From assembly GCA_017889745.1 (NCBI GenBank), contig JAGGAG010000054.1:1-14312 (forward strand): a stretch of 14,312 nt of DNA, given 5' to 3'. Positions 1-6,566 of the stretch are shown one piece after another. Both the position numbers and the translations under genes were made by a program. The notes under the pieces were generated by a model. That model had not been told where the DNA came from and made no database searches. It worked only from the letters and a program-made list of their open reading frames with translations. The DNA comes from Gemmatimonadota bacterium. Lineage in GTDB: Bacteria > Gemmatimonadota > Gemmatimonadetes > Gemmatimonadales > GWC2-71-9. The stretch's first letter is position 1; each line of letters opens with the position of its first letter.

Positions 1-223
1 CGCCACCCTTCATTTCGTTGAGCGACCGCCGCGTGGCCGCGATCGAGTCCATCATCTGCTGCTGCAACACCAGGATCTGGCGCAGTTGCGCCGCACTCGC
101 CGAGTCGGAACGGCGCGTGTCGGCGCGCAGCACGTTGACCTGCGTCTCGACCTGCTGCACCTGGGCCGGTGTTGCACAGGCGGCGACACCGGCGAGGCAC
201 GCCGCGGCGACGGCTCGTCTCAC
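1..223 (-). CDS. CpoB/YbgF-like coiled-coil lipoprotein, N-terminal part (runs off left edge)
   Basis: Only the first 74 codons are inside the window. The GTG start at 223 overlaps the pal stop codon (GTGA), which points to translational coupling. The peptide starts with two arginines and a short Ala-rich hydrophobic stretch ending in VAAC (Cys16), a good lipobox, so it is predicted to be a lipoprotein. Residues about 20-74 are rich in Gln, Leu, Val and Asp/Arg, with the heptad look of the trimeric coiled coil at the N-terminus of CpoB/YbgF. That protein couples Tol-Pal to peptidoglycan synthesis, and its gene usually sits directly after pal, as here. The TPR part expected for the family lies outside the window. 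Position and the coiled coil support the call. Lipidation is unlike the soluble periplasmic E. coli protein. Another pal-linked coiled-coil lipoprotein cannot be excluded. Confidence 0.7.
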   Translation of the reverse strand, partial: MRRAVAAACLAGVAACATPAQVQQVETQVNVLRADTRRSDSASAAQLRQILVLQQQMMDSIAATRRSLNEMKGG

Positions 224-789
224 TGTGGCGAAACGAGGTTCGAGCCACCCGCGGTGAGCGTGAACTGGTCGTTCCGGTTCTGCGCCCACGCCGCCTCGGT
301 CTCACCCTGCACGACCGGGCGTTCTTCACCGAAGGACACCGTCTCGATGCGCCCGCCGTCGATCCCCTTGCTCACCAGATACTGCTTGGCCGCGACCGCT
401 CGCCGGTTGCCAAGGGCGAGGTTGTACTCGTCGGATCCGCGGTCGTCGCAGTTGCCCGCGATCTGTATGCGCGCGGCCGGGTTGGCCGCGAGGATCGCCG
501 CCTTGCGGTCGAGGTTCGCCCGGTCCTCCGGCATGATGTCCGAGCGGTCGAAGTCGAAGTGGATCATCGCCGTCAGGTCGGCGGTGAGTGCGCGGGTACG
601 CTCCGCCGCCATGCGCGCAGCCGCCGCCGCGTCGTCCGTCGGTGCGGGCGCCGGGGCCGGTGCGGCGGGCGCGGGAGCAGGAGTCTCGGCCGGCTTGGAC
701 TCCGGTGCCGGCGCCTCGGGGGGCTTCTTGCCCCCGCAGGCGGCGACGAACACAAAGGCACCGACGGCGAGCAGCGAGGAACGTGTCAT
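220..789 (-). CDS. pal: Peptidoglycan-associated lipoprotein Pal
   Basis: This 189-residue lipoprotein should anchor the outer membrane to peptidoglycan and bind TolB. The signal peptide ends in the lipobox VAAC with Cys18. The next residues are Gly-Gly, not Asp, which fits outer-membrane sorting. Residues 22-55 form a Pro/Ala-rich linker. Residues about 75-178 are an OmpA C-terminal domain with IHFDFDRSDI, the diaminopimelate-binding region GNCDDRGS (112-119) and NLALGNRRA (123-131). Most Pal proteins have GHxDERGS; here His is Asn and a Cys precedes the Asp. The usual NRR near the C-terminus is NRN (171-173). A strong Shine-Dalgarno, AGGAGAG, lies 5 bases before the ATG. The gene is 28 bases downstream of tolB, and its stop overlaps the start of the CpoB-like gene. 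Confidence 0.95.
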   Translation of the reverse strand: MTRSSLLAVGAFVFVAACGGKKPPEAPAPESKPAETPAPAPAAPAPAPAPTDDAAAAARMAAERTRALTADLTAMIHFDFDRSDIMPEDRANLDRKAAILAANPAARIQIAGNCDDRGSDEYNLALGNRRAVAAKQYLVSKGIDGGRIETVSFGEERPVVQGETEAAWAQNRNDQFTLTAGGSNLVSPQ

Positions 790-794
790 GATGA

Positions 795-801
795 CTCTCC
801 T
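795..801 (-). promoter_or_regulatory. Shine-Dalgarno of pal
   Basis: AGGAGAG on the minus strand, 5 bases before the pal ATG. It fixes the start at 789. pal is the only gene after tolR in this operon that is separated by a gap and has its own strong ribosome binding site, which suits a very abundant protein. Confidence 0.7.
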
Positions 802-817
802 GAGGGTTGGTTAACTG

Positions 818-2137
818 TCACGGGAGGCGCCGCGACCATGCGGGGAGCCGCGCCGCCCCGCCCGTGGTGATTGCGCGCACGCGTCCGGTCTCGATGTCGA
901 TGACCCAGATCTGCCGTTGCCCCGTGCGATCGGAGACGAAGGCGATGTGGCGGCCATCGGGTGCCCACGTCGGGTCCTCGTTCCGGCCCGACGACGACAG
1001 CTGCTTGAGCCGCCGTCCCGCAACGTCCAGGACGAAGATCTGGGGCCCGCCGGACACCTCGCGGTGAAACGCGAGCGATACGCCGTCCGGGGACCATTCG
1101 GGAGCGTTGGAACTGCCCGTCACGCCGTAGTCGAACGGCACCAGCAGTTCCGCATTGGTCCCGTTCGCCTCCATGACATAGATCTGCGGAGGACCGGCAC
1201 GGGTGGACACGAACGCGATGCGCTGGCCGTCGGGCGCATATGTCGGTGAAAGGTTGTCCGCGAAGCGACCCGTGGTCAACCGCTGTACGCAGCACATGTC
1301 CCGTACGTTGGCGACCTGGATATTCGTGCCCTGCTCCCCGGCCTGCGCGTACGCGAGGAACTGGCCGTCGGGCGAGAACATCGGTGTGATGTTAAGCGCC
1401 GATTCGGACCCCGGCACCACCAGCGGCGCGCCGCCCGCAAGCCGCTGGATCAGCACCGGACCCTTGCCCTCGCCCAGCCGGGTGTAGGCGATGCGATCGG
1501 ACGTGGGCGACCATGCCGGCGACAGGGCGGTCTGGCCTGCCGGAGTCAGTGCCGTGATCGCGGCCCCGTCGAAATCCATGAGCATGATGCGGCCGCCAGT
1601 CACGAAGGCGATGCGCGTGGCCGCAACGCCGGGCGTGCCCGTTACCCAGCGAACCACCTCGTCGCTCGCCCGGTGCACCTGCATCCGCAGCGCCGGGTCC
1701 GCGGCGTCCGCAAACCTGGTATCCATCGTGTTGAGCACGCGCCCGCCGGTGATATCGTGCAGGCGCATCGTCGTCTGGCCGGCCGTCTGCACGAGTTCGA
1801 GCGCGAATGCCGCCCCGAAATTCTTGTACAGCGCGTAGTTGAGCGGCCCAGCCGGGCCGGCCGACACAGTCTCCGCCTCGGGCTGGATGATCGTTTCGAA
1901 ACGATCACTGAAATCGAGGTCGCGCTTGAGGATGGCGCGAACCGAATCCAGGCCGGCGCCGGGCACGATGACGAGCGATGGCCGGTTGCCGGGATCGTAG
2001 CGCAGGGTGAGGCGCACACCGCCCGGCTGGGGTACCGAATCCTGCGCCGTGGCCGGGGACGCAACGCAGGCAAGGCTCGCGAGCACAGCGGCGGCGCGCC
2101 CGATCGGCGCGCCACACCAAAGTGACAAGCGGCTCAC
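818..2137 (-). CDS. tolB: Tol-Pal system beta-propeller protein TolB
   Basis: Periplasmic protein that shuttles between Pal and the TolA-type partner. I chose the GTG at 2137, which overlaps the stop of the preceding TonB-like gene (GTGA) and gives 439 residues, close to the family's usual 430. An upstream in-frame extension to 2185 would lie inside the preceding gene and spoil the signal peptide. A hydrophobic signal sequence spans about 13-31, with likely cleavage after ATA (31). The TolB N-terminal domain covers about 39-165 (for example ILKRDLDFSDRF). A six-bladed PD40/WD40-like propeller follows from about 172 to the end, with repeated SPDG-type motifs: AWSPTSDRIAY, MFSPDGQFLAY, TYAPDGQRIAF, EWSPDGVSLAF and TWAPDGRHIAF. 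A vicinal Cys pair at 282-283 in a propeller loop is unusual for an exported protein. Confidence 0.95.
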   Translation of the reverse strand: MSRLSLWCGAPIGRAAAVLASLACVASPATAQDSVPQPGGVRLTLRYDPGNRPSLVIVPGAGLDSVRAILKRDLDFSDRFETIIQPEAETVSAGPAGPLNYALYKNFGAAFALELVQTAGQTTMRLHDITGGRVLNTMDTRFADAADPALRMQVHRASDEVVRWVTGTPGVAATRIAFVTGGRIMLMDFDGAAITALTPAGQTALSPAWSPTSDRIAYTRLGEGKGPVLIQRLAGGAPLVVPGSESALNITPMFSPDGQFLAYAQAGEQGTNIQVANVRDMCCVQRLTTGRFADNLSPTYAPDGQRIAFVSTRAGPPQIYVMEANGTNAELLVPFDYGVTGSSNAPEWSPDGVSLAFHREVSGGPQIFVLDVAGRRLKQLSSSGRNEDPTWAPDGRHIAFVSDRTGQRQIWVIDIETGRVRAITTGGAARLPAWSRRLP

Positions 2138-2859
2138 TGCCGCGGCTCGAACACGAAGGTCACTGGGAGCACGTTGGCGTCCCACCCGTCGGGCAACGGG
2201 CCGAACGCCTTGCCGTTCCCGGCCGCCTCGATGGCGCCCTGGGCCTCGAGATCGAAGCTGAAGTTGCCCGAACGCTTGAGAAATCGAATGTCTCGCACCG
2301 AACCGTCCTTGAGGATGAGGAACGCCACCTCGGCACGAAGCCGGTTGTTGGGCGCGTTCCAGCGCCGCAGTACTTCGTTCATGATGTTCCGGAGATACTC
2401 CGGATACGGAAACTCGATGCCCGGAATCTTGATGTTGGCGACGTCGGTGCCGGTACCCGGCGTCTCTCCGGGCAGCGGCTCCGTTTCACTCTTCGTGGGC
2501 GGGGCCTTCTCCACGGGCTTCTCCGCCGCCTGCACCGGCTTGGTCGGAGCCGGTGCCTGCTCGGCCTTCGCCTTGGGCTTCACCGCCTCGGCCTTGGAGG
2601 GCTTGGACGGCGCCGGGGCCGGCGCCTCCGCGGCGGGGGCGGGTTCGGGCGGCCGCGTCACAGCCTCCGGAGCGACGCGGCGCGCGGTCGTCGGGAGGGG
2701 AGCCGCCACCAGTTCGACCGCATACACCGGCGGGCCGATCACGGGCTTCGGGATCACCACGAAGAAGATCAGCACCGCCGCGACGTGAACGACCAGCGAG
2801 CCGGTGATGCCGACCGTGGCGGACGGCCCGTCGACGGCAGCGGTGGCCCGACCCCTCAC
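2134..2859 (-). CDS. TonB/TolA-family energy transducer (TolA position in Tol-Pal operon)
   Basis: A 241-residue single-pass protein predicted to pass proton-motive energy from TolQ-TolR across the periplasm. The GTG start overlaps the tolR stop (GTGA). The transmembrane helix covers about 17-36 and carries Ser21-x3-His25, the S-x3-H pattern used by TonB and TolA to engage ExbB/TolQ. Residues about 62-135 are a Pro/Ala/Lys/Glu-rich linker (PAPAAEAPAPAP, KPKAKAEQ). Residues about 145-238 form a compact C-terminal domain with YPEYLRNIMNEVLRRWN and a VRDIRFLKRSG stretch, like TonB_C domains. Its place between tolR and tolB says it does the TolA job, although classical TolA has a much longer helical domain II. 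A dedicated TonB serving transport is the alternative but fits the operon less well. Confidence 0.88.
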   Translation of the reverse strand: MRGRATAAVDGPSATVGITGSLVVHVAAVLIFFVVIPKPVIGPPVYAVELVAAPLPTTARRVAPEAVTRPPEPAPAAEAPAPAPSKPSKAEAVKPKAKAEQAPAPTKPVQAAEKPVEKAPPTKSETEPLPGETPGTGTDVANIKIPGIEFPYPEYLRNIMNEVLRRWNAPNNRLRAEVAFLILKDGSVRDIRFLKRSGNFSFDLEAQGAIEAAGNGKAFGPLPDGWDANVLPVTFVFEPRQ

Positions 2860-3278
2860 CGGGATTCCTCGTCCTCGGCGACGAGCCCGAGGTTGCGGAC
2901 GCCGGAGTTGCGGATCACCGCGACGACGCGGACCACGTCGCCGTACGAGGCGCGGTTGTCGGCGCGGAGGTATACGGCGTCAGGCTTCCGGGTCGCGACG
3001 ATCGAGCGGAACGTCGCCCGGAAGTCGCGGTAGCTCACCGGCGTCTCATCGAGGAAGATCTTGCCCTGCCGGTCGAGCGACACCACGATGCCCTGCTTCG
3101 CGTTGAGCGGCTTGGCCGCCGCGCGTGGCAGGTCCACGTCGACGCCGCCCTGCATGATGGGCGCGGCAATCATGAAGATGATCAGGAGCACGAACGCCAC
3201 GTCCACCAGTGACGTGACGTTCACCTCGGCGTTGAGCGACATGTCGTCGTCGCCGCGGAACCCGCTCAGGGCCCCCAT
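2856..3278 (-). CDS. tolR: TolR/ExbD-family proton channel subunit
   Basis: A 140-residue inner-membrane protein that forms the proton path with TolQ. A cytoplasmic N-terminus (about 1-20) precedes one transmembrane helix at about 22-42, LVDVAFVLLIIFMIAAPIM. Asp26 in this helix is the conserved proton-carrying residue of ExbD/TolR. The periplasmic domain follows with VDVDLPRA and the ExbD-type fold (LRADNRASYGDVVRVVAVIRNSG). The ATG is one base after the tolQ stop (TGAcATG), with a GAGGGG-type ribosome binding site inside the end of tolQ. Its own stop overlaps the GTG of the TonB-like gene. ExbD and TolR cannot be separated by sequence alone; the tolB-pal context decides for TolR. Confidence 0.93.
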   Translation of the reverse strand: MGALSGFRGDDDMSLNAEVNVTSLVDVAFVLLIIFMIAAPIMQGGVDVDLPRAAAKPLNAKQGIVVSLDRQGKIFLDETPVSYRDFRATFRSIVATRKPDAVYLRADNRASYGDVVRVVAVIRNSGVRNLGLVAEDEESR

Positions 3279-3279
3279 G

Positions 3280-3987
3280 TCAGACCATCCCCTCGCGCGC
3301 CATCGTGCCGATCAGTTCTGCGGCGAAGCCCTCGAGCTCACCGGCCAGGATGCGGACCCTGTTCACGTAGAGGTTGTACGCGATCACGGCCGGGATCGCC
3401 GCGGCGAGGCCGGCCACGGTGGCAATCAGTGCCTCGGCCACGCCTGGCGCCACCGCGCTGATGTTCCCGGAACCCTTGGAGGAGATGCCGATGAATGCGT
3501 CCATGACCCCCAGCACCGTGCCCAGCAGGCCCATGAGCGGCCCCACCGCTCCCACGGTGGCGAGCCACGGGATGTAGCGGCTGAGCATGTCCTTCTCCGC
3601 CGCAACTTCCTTCATCAGGACCAGCTTGAGGGACTCGAGCTGTGTGGAGGTCAGCGGCGTGCGCGCCACCTCTTCCTTCAGCGCACCGGGCCGCAACTCG
3701 GAGTAGAAGTTGATCGCCTCGCGGAACAGCCGGTTATAGGGCGACGGCGGCTGCTTCATGGCCGCGTGGTAGCCCTCCTGCAATCGCGTCGTGCGCTCCA
3801 GCTCGGCAAAGAACTTCCCGCCCTGCCGGTGCAGGCGCCGGAACTGCCACCACTTGAGGACGATGATGAACCAGGCGATCAGCGAGAAGACCAGCAGGAT
3901 GGCGAGCACCACCTTTGTCTCGACGCTCGAGATGAGTAGCAGCTCGAGCGGAGTGGTTGGCAGGGCGCCGCCGACCTGGAGCATCAT
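3280..3987 (-). CDS. tolQ: TolQ/ExbB/MotA-family proton channel protein
   Basis: A 235-residue inner-membrane stator subunit that assembles around TolR and drives the TolA-type protein. Three transmembrane helices are visible: about 25-45, about 141-165 (ATVGAVGPLMGLLGTVLGVM) and about 178-205 (AVAPGVAEALIATVAGLAAA). The last two carry the conserved GT and AT threonines (Thr157, Thr190) that line the channel. A large cytoplasmic loop lies between helices 1 and 2, as in TolQ and ExbB. The start is ATGATG, and the epimerase stop (TGA) sits inside it. AAGGAG lies 5 bases before the first ATG, so either ATG (3987 or 3984) could be used. Family membership is certain; the name tolQ rests on the operon. 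Confidence 0.94.
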   Translation of the reverse strand: MMLQVGGALPTTPLELLLISSVETKVVLAILLVFSLIAWFIIVLKWWQFRRLHRQGGKFFAELERTTRLQEGYHAAMKQPPSPYNRLFREAINFYSELRPGALKEEVARTPLTSTQLESLKLVLMKEVAAEKDMLSRYIPWLATVGAVGPLMGLLGTVLGVMDAFIGISSKGSGNISAVAPGVAEALIATVAGLAAAIPAVIAYNLYVNRVRILAGELEGFAAELIGTMAREGMV

Positions 3988-4934
3988 GCGTTCTCCTTTT
4001 TGAACCAGTCGATCAGCTGGGGAAGGCCGTTCTCGAAGCTGTATTCCGGCGACCAGTGGAGCAGCCTGCCCGCCTTCTGCACGTCGAGGGCACTTCGCAC
4101 CAGTTCGCCGGGCCGAGTCGGCGCGAACTCCAGCACGGGTGGCACGCCCATGACGCGCCCCACCGTCGCAGCCAGCTCAAGCACCGAGGTTTCCTTCGAC
4201 GTGGCGATGTTGAAGGCCCGGGCTTCGTGCACACCGGCGGCCGGAAGCGTGCGCGTGCCCGCGAGCAGGTTGGCCCGCGCCACATCGCGGACGAACACAT
4301 AGTCGCGGGTCTGCGTGCCGTCGCCGAAGATGGTCAGGGGACGCTTCTCCAGCAGGCGGGACACGAAGATGGAGACGACCCCGGCCTCGGACTTGGGGTC
4401 CTGGCGCGGGCCAAACACGTTGGAGTACCGGAGCGAAACCGCGTCGAAGCCACCCAGAGCGCCGAGCATGCGCGCATAGTGCTCGCCGGCGAGCTTGCTG
4501 GCTCCATAGGGAGAAATGGGGCAGTTGGGCGCCGTCTCGGGCGTCGGGATCTCGCTCGGGTCACCGTACACCGTCCCGCCGCTCGAGGCGAACACCACCC
4601 GCTCGACGCCACCGTCCCCGGCACCCTCCAGCAGGTTCACGAAGCCGACCACATTGATCGAGGCGTCCAGCGCCGGCTGATCGACCGAGACACGCACGTC
4701 GATCTGGGCCGCATGATGGCAGAGCACGGTGAACCGGCCGTCGACGAGCAGCTTCCGGGCTTCAGCCGAGCGGATGTCCGCCTGGACCAGCGTCGCCCTC
4801 GCCGGGACGTTGTGCGCGTGACCGCGAGAGAGGTCGTCCAGCACCACCACTTCCCAACCCGCCCCGAGATACGCCTCGGCAATATGGGATCCGATGAACC
4901 CAGCGCCCCCGGTTACCAGCACCCGTCCGCTCAT
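3984..4934 (-). CDS. NAD-dependent sugar-nucleotide epimerase (GalE-like, extended SDR)
   Basis: A 316-residue cytoplasmic enzyme of the extended short-chain dehydrogenase family, probably acting on UDP-sugars (UDP-glucose or UDP-GlcNAc C4 epimerisation). The Rossmann motif GGAGFIG is at 9-15 and the NAD-ribose acidic site LDDLSRG at 32-38. The catalytic Ser region SSGGTVYG is at 117-124, and YGASK gives Tyr143 and Lys147. SNVFGPRQDP (171-180) and GDGTQTRDYVFVRDV (204-218) are typical of GalE/WbpP-like epimerases. The ATG at 4934 is preceded by GGAGAAAGG with a 6-base gap; an extension to 5009 adds no family sequence and has no such signal. The gene overlaps tolQ and probably leads the Tol operon. 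Substrate cannot be set from sequence; a dehydratase or C5 epimerase is less likely. Confidence 0.88.
   Translation of the reverse strand: MSGRVLVTGGAGFIGSHIAEAYLGAGWEVVVLDDLSRGHAHNVPARATLVQADIRSAEARKLLVDGRFTVLCHHAAQIDVRVSVDQPALDASINVVGFVNLLEGAGDGGVERVVFASSGGTVYGDPSEIPTPETAPNCPISPYGASKLAGEHYARMLGALGGFDAVSLRYSNVFGPRQDPKSEAGVVSIFVSRLLEKRPLTIFGDGTQTRDYVFVRDVARANLLAGTRTLPAAGVHEARAFNIATSKETSVLELAATVGRVMGVPPVLEFAPTRPGELVRSALDVQKAGRLLHWSPEYSFENGLPQLIDWFKKENA
3993..3998 (-). promoter_or_regulatory. Shine-Dalgarno of tolQ inside the epimerase gene
   Basis: AAGGAG on the minus strand lies within the last codons of the epimerase gene, 5 bases before the first tolQ ATG and 8 before the second. It supports coupled translation of epimerase and tolQ. 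Confidence 0.7.
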
Positions 4935-4940
4935 TAAGGA

Positions 4941-4949
4941 CCTTTCTCC
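4941..4949 (-). promoter_or_regulatory. Shine-Dalgarno of the epimerase gene
   Basis: GGAGAAAGG on the minus strand, 6 bases before the ATG at 4934. It decides the start against the longer open frame beginning at 5009. Confidence 0.65.
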
Positions 4950-5007
4950 ACGTTGAGAGTGCTGGTGTTCCTTGCCATGGACAGGGCGTAACCCTTGATC
5001 GCCCCGC

Positions 5008-5013
5008 AATATA
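5008..5013 (-). promoter_or_regulatory. Possible -10 element for the epimerase-Tol operon
   Basis: TATATT on the minus strand is the only AT-rich hexamer in the GC-rich leader between the hairpin at 5062-5097 and the epimerase. It would give a leader of about 65 bases. No good -35 hexamer is seen at the normal distance, so this is a weak call based on composition and position. Confidence 0.25.
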
Positions 5014-5061
5014 GACGGGCGAGGCGGCAGCGGGAGCGCGTCGGGTGACTGGGGTCACAAC

Positions 5062-5097
5062 ACATGAGCGGCGCCCCCGAGGGGGCGCCGCTCATGT
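5062..5097 (-). terminator. Perfect 17-bp inverted repeat, probable terminator after the LysM gene
   Basis: The arms 5062-5078 and 5081-5097 are exact reverse complements separated by only GA, so the RNA would form about 16 pairs capped by a CGAG tetraloop. It starts 26 bases after the stop of the LysM gene and lies before the epimerase gene, the expected place for a terminator between two transcription units. There is no T-run after it on either strand (GTTGTGACC follows on the minus strand), so it may act as an unconventional terminator or as an mRNA 3'-end stabiliser. A second small palindrome, GTGAC-TGGG-GTCAC, lies just beyond at 5045-5058. Confidence 0.7.
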
Positions 5098-5123
5098 CGG
5101 GCCAGGGCTGCCGCCGGGAGGCG

Positions 5124-6332
5124 TTACTGCGGCAGCTTGGCCACCTGCACGACCGGCGTACCTACGCCGAACACTGCGTACTTCACGTTGAGGATCAGGC
5201 CCGTGGCGCTGTGCTCACGCACGTTGACGATCTGGATCGTGGCCATCTGCTCGCTGGTGAGCACGGTGCCGTTGTTCGCGATGCCGCCCGACGGGCGCCG
5301 CACCTCCCAGATATCGCCCAGGGCAACGCCGTCCTGCTTGCCCTTGTCGATGTAGAGATTGCCCTGCGGCTGCTTGAGGTATTCCACCCGTGGCCAGCCA
5401 AGGATCTTCGCGGTGATCCCGTCGGTGATCGGCACCGCGCGCGCCCGGGAACTGCCCGGGAATTTCTCCAGCGGCAACAGCCACTGCCCCGGATAAATGC
5501 TCCAGAAGATCTGGGTCACATTGAGGATCGGCCTCCCGTCGTCGATGCGTGTCACCACGCCGATACCGGTGGGGAGCACCATGAAGCCGAAGTTGCTGAC
5601 CTGCGGTCCCTTCTCCAGCATCATCAGGGTGTCGCCGATTTCGTAGGACGCGCCCTTGGGCGGCGACACGGCGAGATCGGTGTAGAGCTTGGCAACGCCG
5701 AAATTGCTGAGCGAAGCAATCATGGGCGAGGAGGTGCGCCCCACGATCCGGCCGAACGGAAGATTCTGCTCCTCGGTGAGGAACCCACCGGAGTAGAACT
5801 CGTCGCGCCGGATGGCCCGGTAGTTCTTCTCGGAGTAAGCCTTCACGGTGGCCCTCGCCGCCTGCGACATCTCCCCCATCTGCGGGAACAGCGGCGCGTT
5901 GGGATCGTAGTCGTCGGCCGTTTCCTCGATGGTCTCCTTGAAGTTCGGATCCTCGACCGCATCCACCTTGGCTCCCGGCGCGGCCGGAGCCTGCGCCACT
6001 GCGGAGGGCGGTGGCGGCGTATCCTCGGCCGGGACCGACTTCACCCCTTCACCGGCCGCCAGGCGCAGCACCTCGCCGGGGTAGATCCAGTGCGGATCCT
6101 CCACGACGTCGGTGTTGAGGCGGTAGATCTCGGGCCACAAGAGCGGGTCACCGAGATACGACTGTGCGAGCGACCAGAGCGTGTCCCCGGGCCGCACGGA
6201 GTGCGTCTGCGGCGTGGCCGGTGCCTGCGCGAGCGCGGCAGAGGGCAGCGCGAGGAGCACCCCGATGGCTACTTGCCAGCGGCGAGGTGACATGCGGTCA
6301 GTCCGCGACGCAACAGGATCGAGGTGCGGCAT
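5124..6332 (-). CDS. Exported LysM-domain protein of unknown function with duplicated C-terminal domain
   Basis: A 402-residue protein predicted to be exported and to bind peptidoglycan. The ATG at 6332 has GGGAGAG 5 bases upstream; a second ATG at 6293 lacks a ribosome binding site but would give a more usual signal peptide. The hydrophobic segment is about 20-35 (VAIGVLLALPSAALA), with cleavage near AQA. One LysM domain lies at 44-91 (HSVRPGDTLWSLAQSYLGDP, then IYPGEVLRL). A Pro/Ala-rich, acidic linker follows to about 145. The C-terminal half contains two similar beta-rich stretches, about 214-290 and 326-400, sharing LY-D, (I/L)GD and ILNV. The second, YIDKGKQDGVALGD, recalls the C-terminal domain of FlgT-like proteins. 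No catalytic motif was seen. It lies downstream of ssb and ahead of a strong hairpin. Confidence 0.85.
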   Translation of the reverse strand: MPHLDPVASRTDRMSPRRWQVAIGVLLALPSAALAQAPATPQTHSVRPGDTLWSLAQSYLGDPLLWPEIYRLNTDVVEDPHWIYPGEVLRLAAGEGVKSVPAEDTPPPPSAVAQAPAAPGAKVDAVEDPNFKETIEETADDYDPNAPLFPQMGEMSQAARATVKAYSEKNYRAIRRDEFYSGGFLTEEQNLPFGRIVGRTSSPMIASLSNFGVAKLYTDLAVSPPKGASYEIGDTLMMLEKGPQVSNFGFMVLPTGIGVVTRIDDGRPILNVTQIFWSIYPGQWLLPLEKFPGSSRARAVPITDGITAKILGWPRVEYLKQPQGNLYIDKGKQDGVALGDIWEVRRPSGGIANNGTVLTSEQMATIQIVNVREHSATGLILNVKYAVFGVGTPVVQVAKLPQ

Positions 6333-6566
6333 CGGATCTCTCCCAACGGCGTTCGAGAACGGGAATGGGCGTCTTCGAGGCTGCGAGGCGCAATAGGCCC
6401 CAAGTCTCGATGAACGGAAAAGCAAGATCAGCGCCACGGATTGCAGCCGACCGCTCCAGCCGTAACCCATTGTAACTTAGCTACTTGCGCCGATGCACCA
6501 GCGCCGACAGCAGCCCTGGTGGGTGCGGCCGGCGCAGAGTCATGCATGGCGTCTGGGCGTCCTGCC
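6333..6566. other. Intergenic region between ssb and the LysM gene
   Basis: These 234 bases hold no gene that I can support. An open frame continues upstream of the LysM start, but its translation looks random and has no ribosome binding site. A TACAAT hexamer on the minus strand (6469-6474) could be a -10 element for the LysM gene, without a matching -35. No convincing terminator follows ssb; a CACCAG/CTGGTG pair around 6496-6521 is too weak to call. Confidence 0.4.
6338..6344 (-). promoter_or_regulatory. Shine-Dalgarno of the LysM gene
   Basis: GGGAGAG on the minus strand, 5 bases before the ATG at 6332. No similar sequence precedes the internal ATG at 6293, so 6332 is preferred even though it lengthens the signal-peptide n-region. 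Confidence 0.6.

Noticed and set aside
5064..6290. A 408-codon plus-strand open frame opposite the LysM gene
   Set aside because: It begins inside the terminator hairpin, has no ribosome binding site, and its His/Arg-rich translation has no family features.
6496..6521. CACCAG/CTGGTG pair as a terminator for ssb
   Set aside because: Only 6-bp arms with a 14-base loop and no T-run; expected by chance in this composition.
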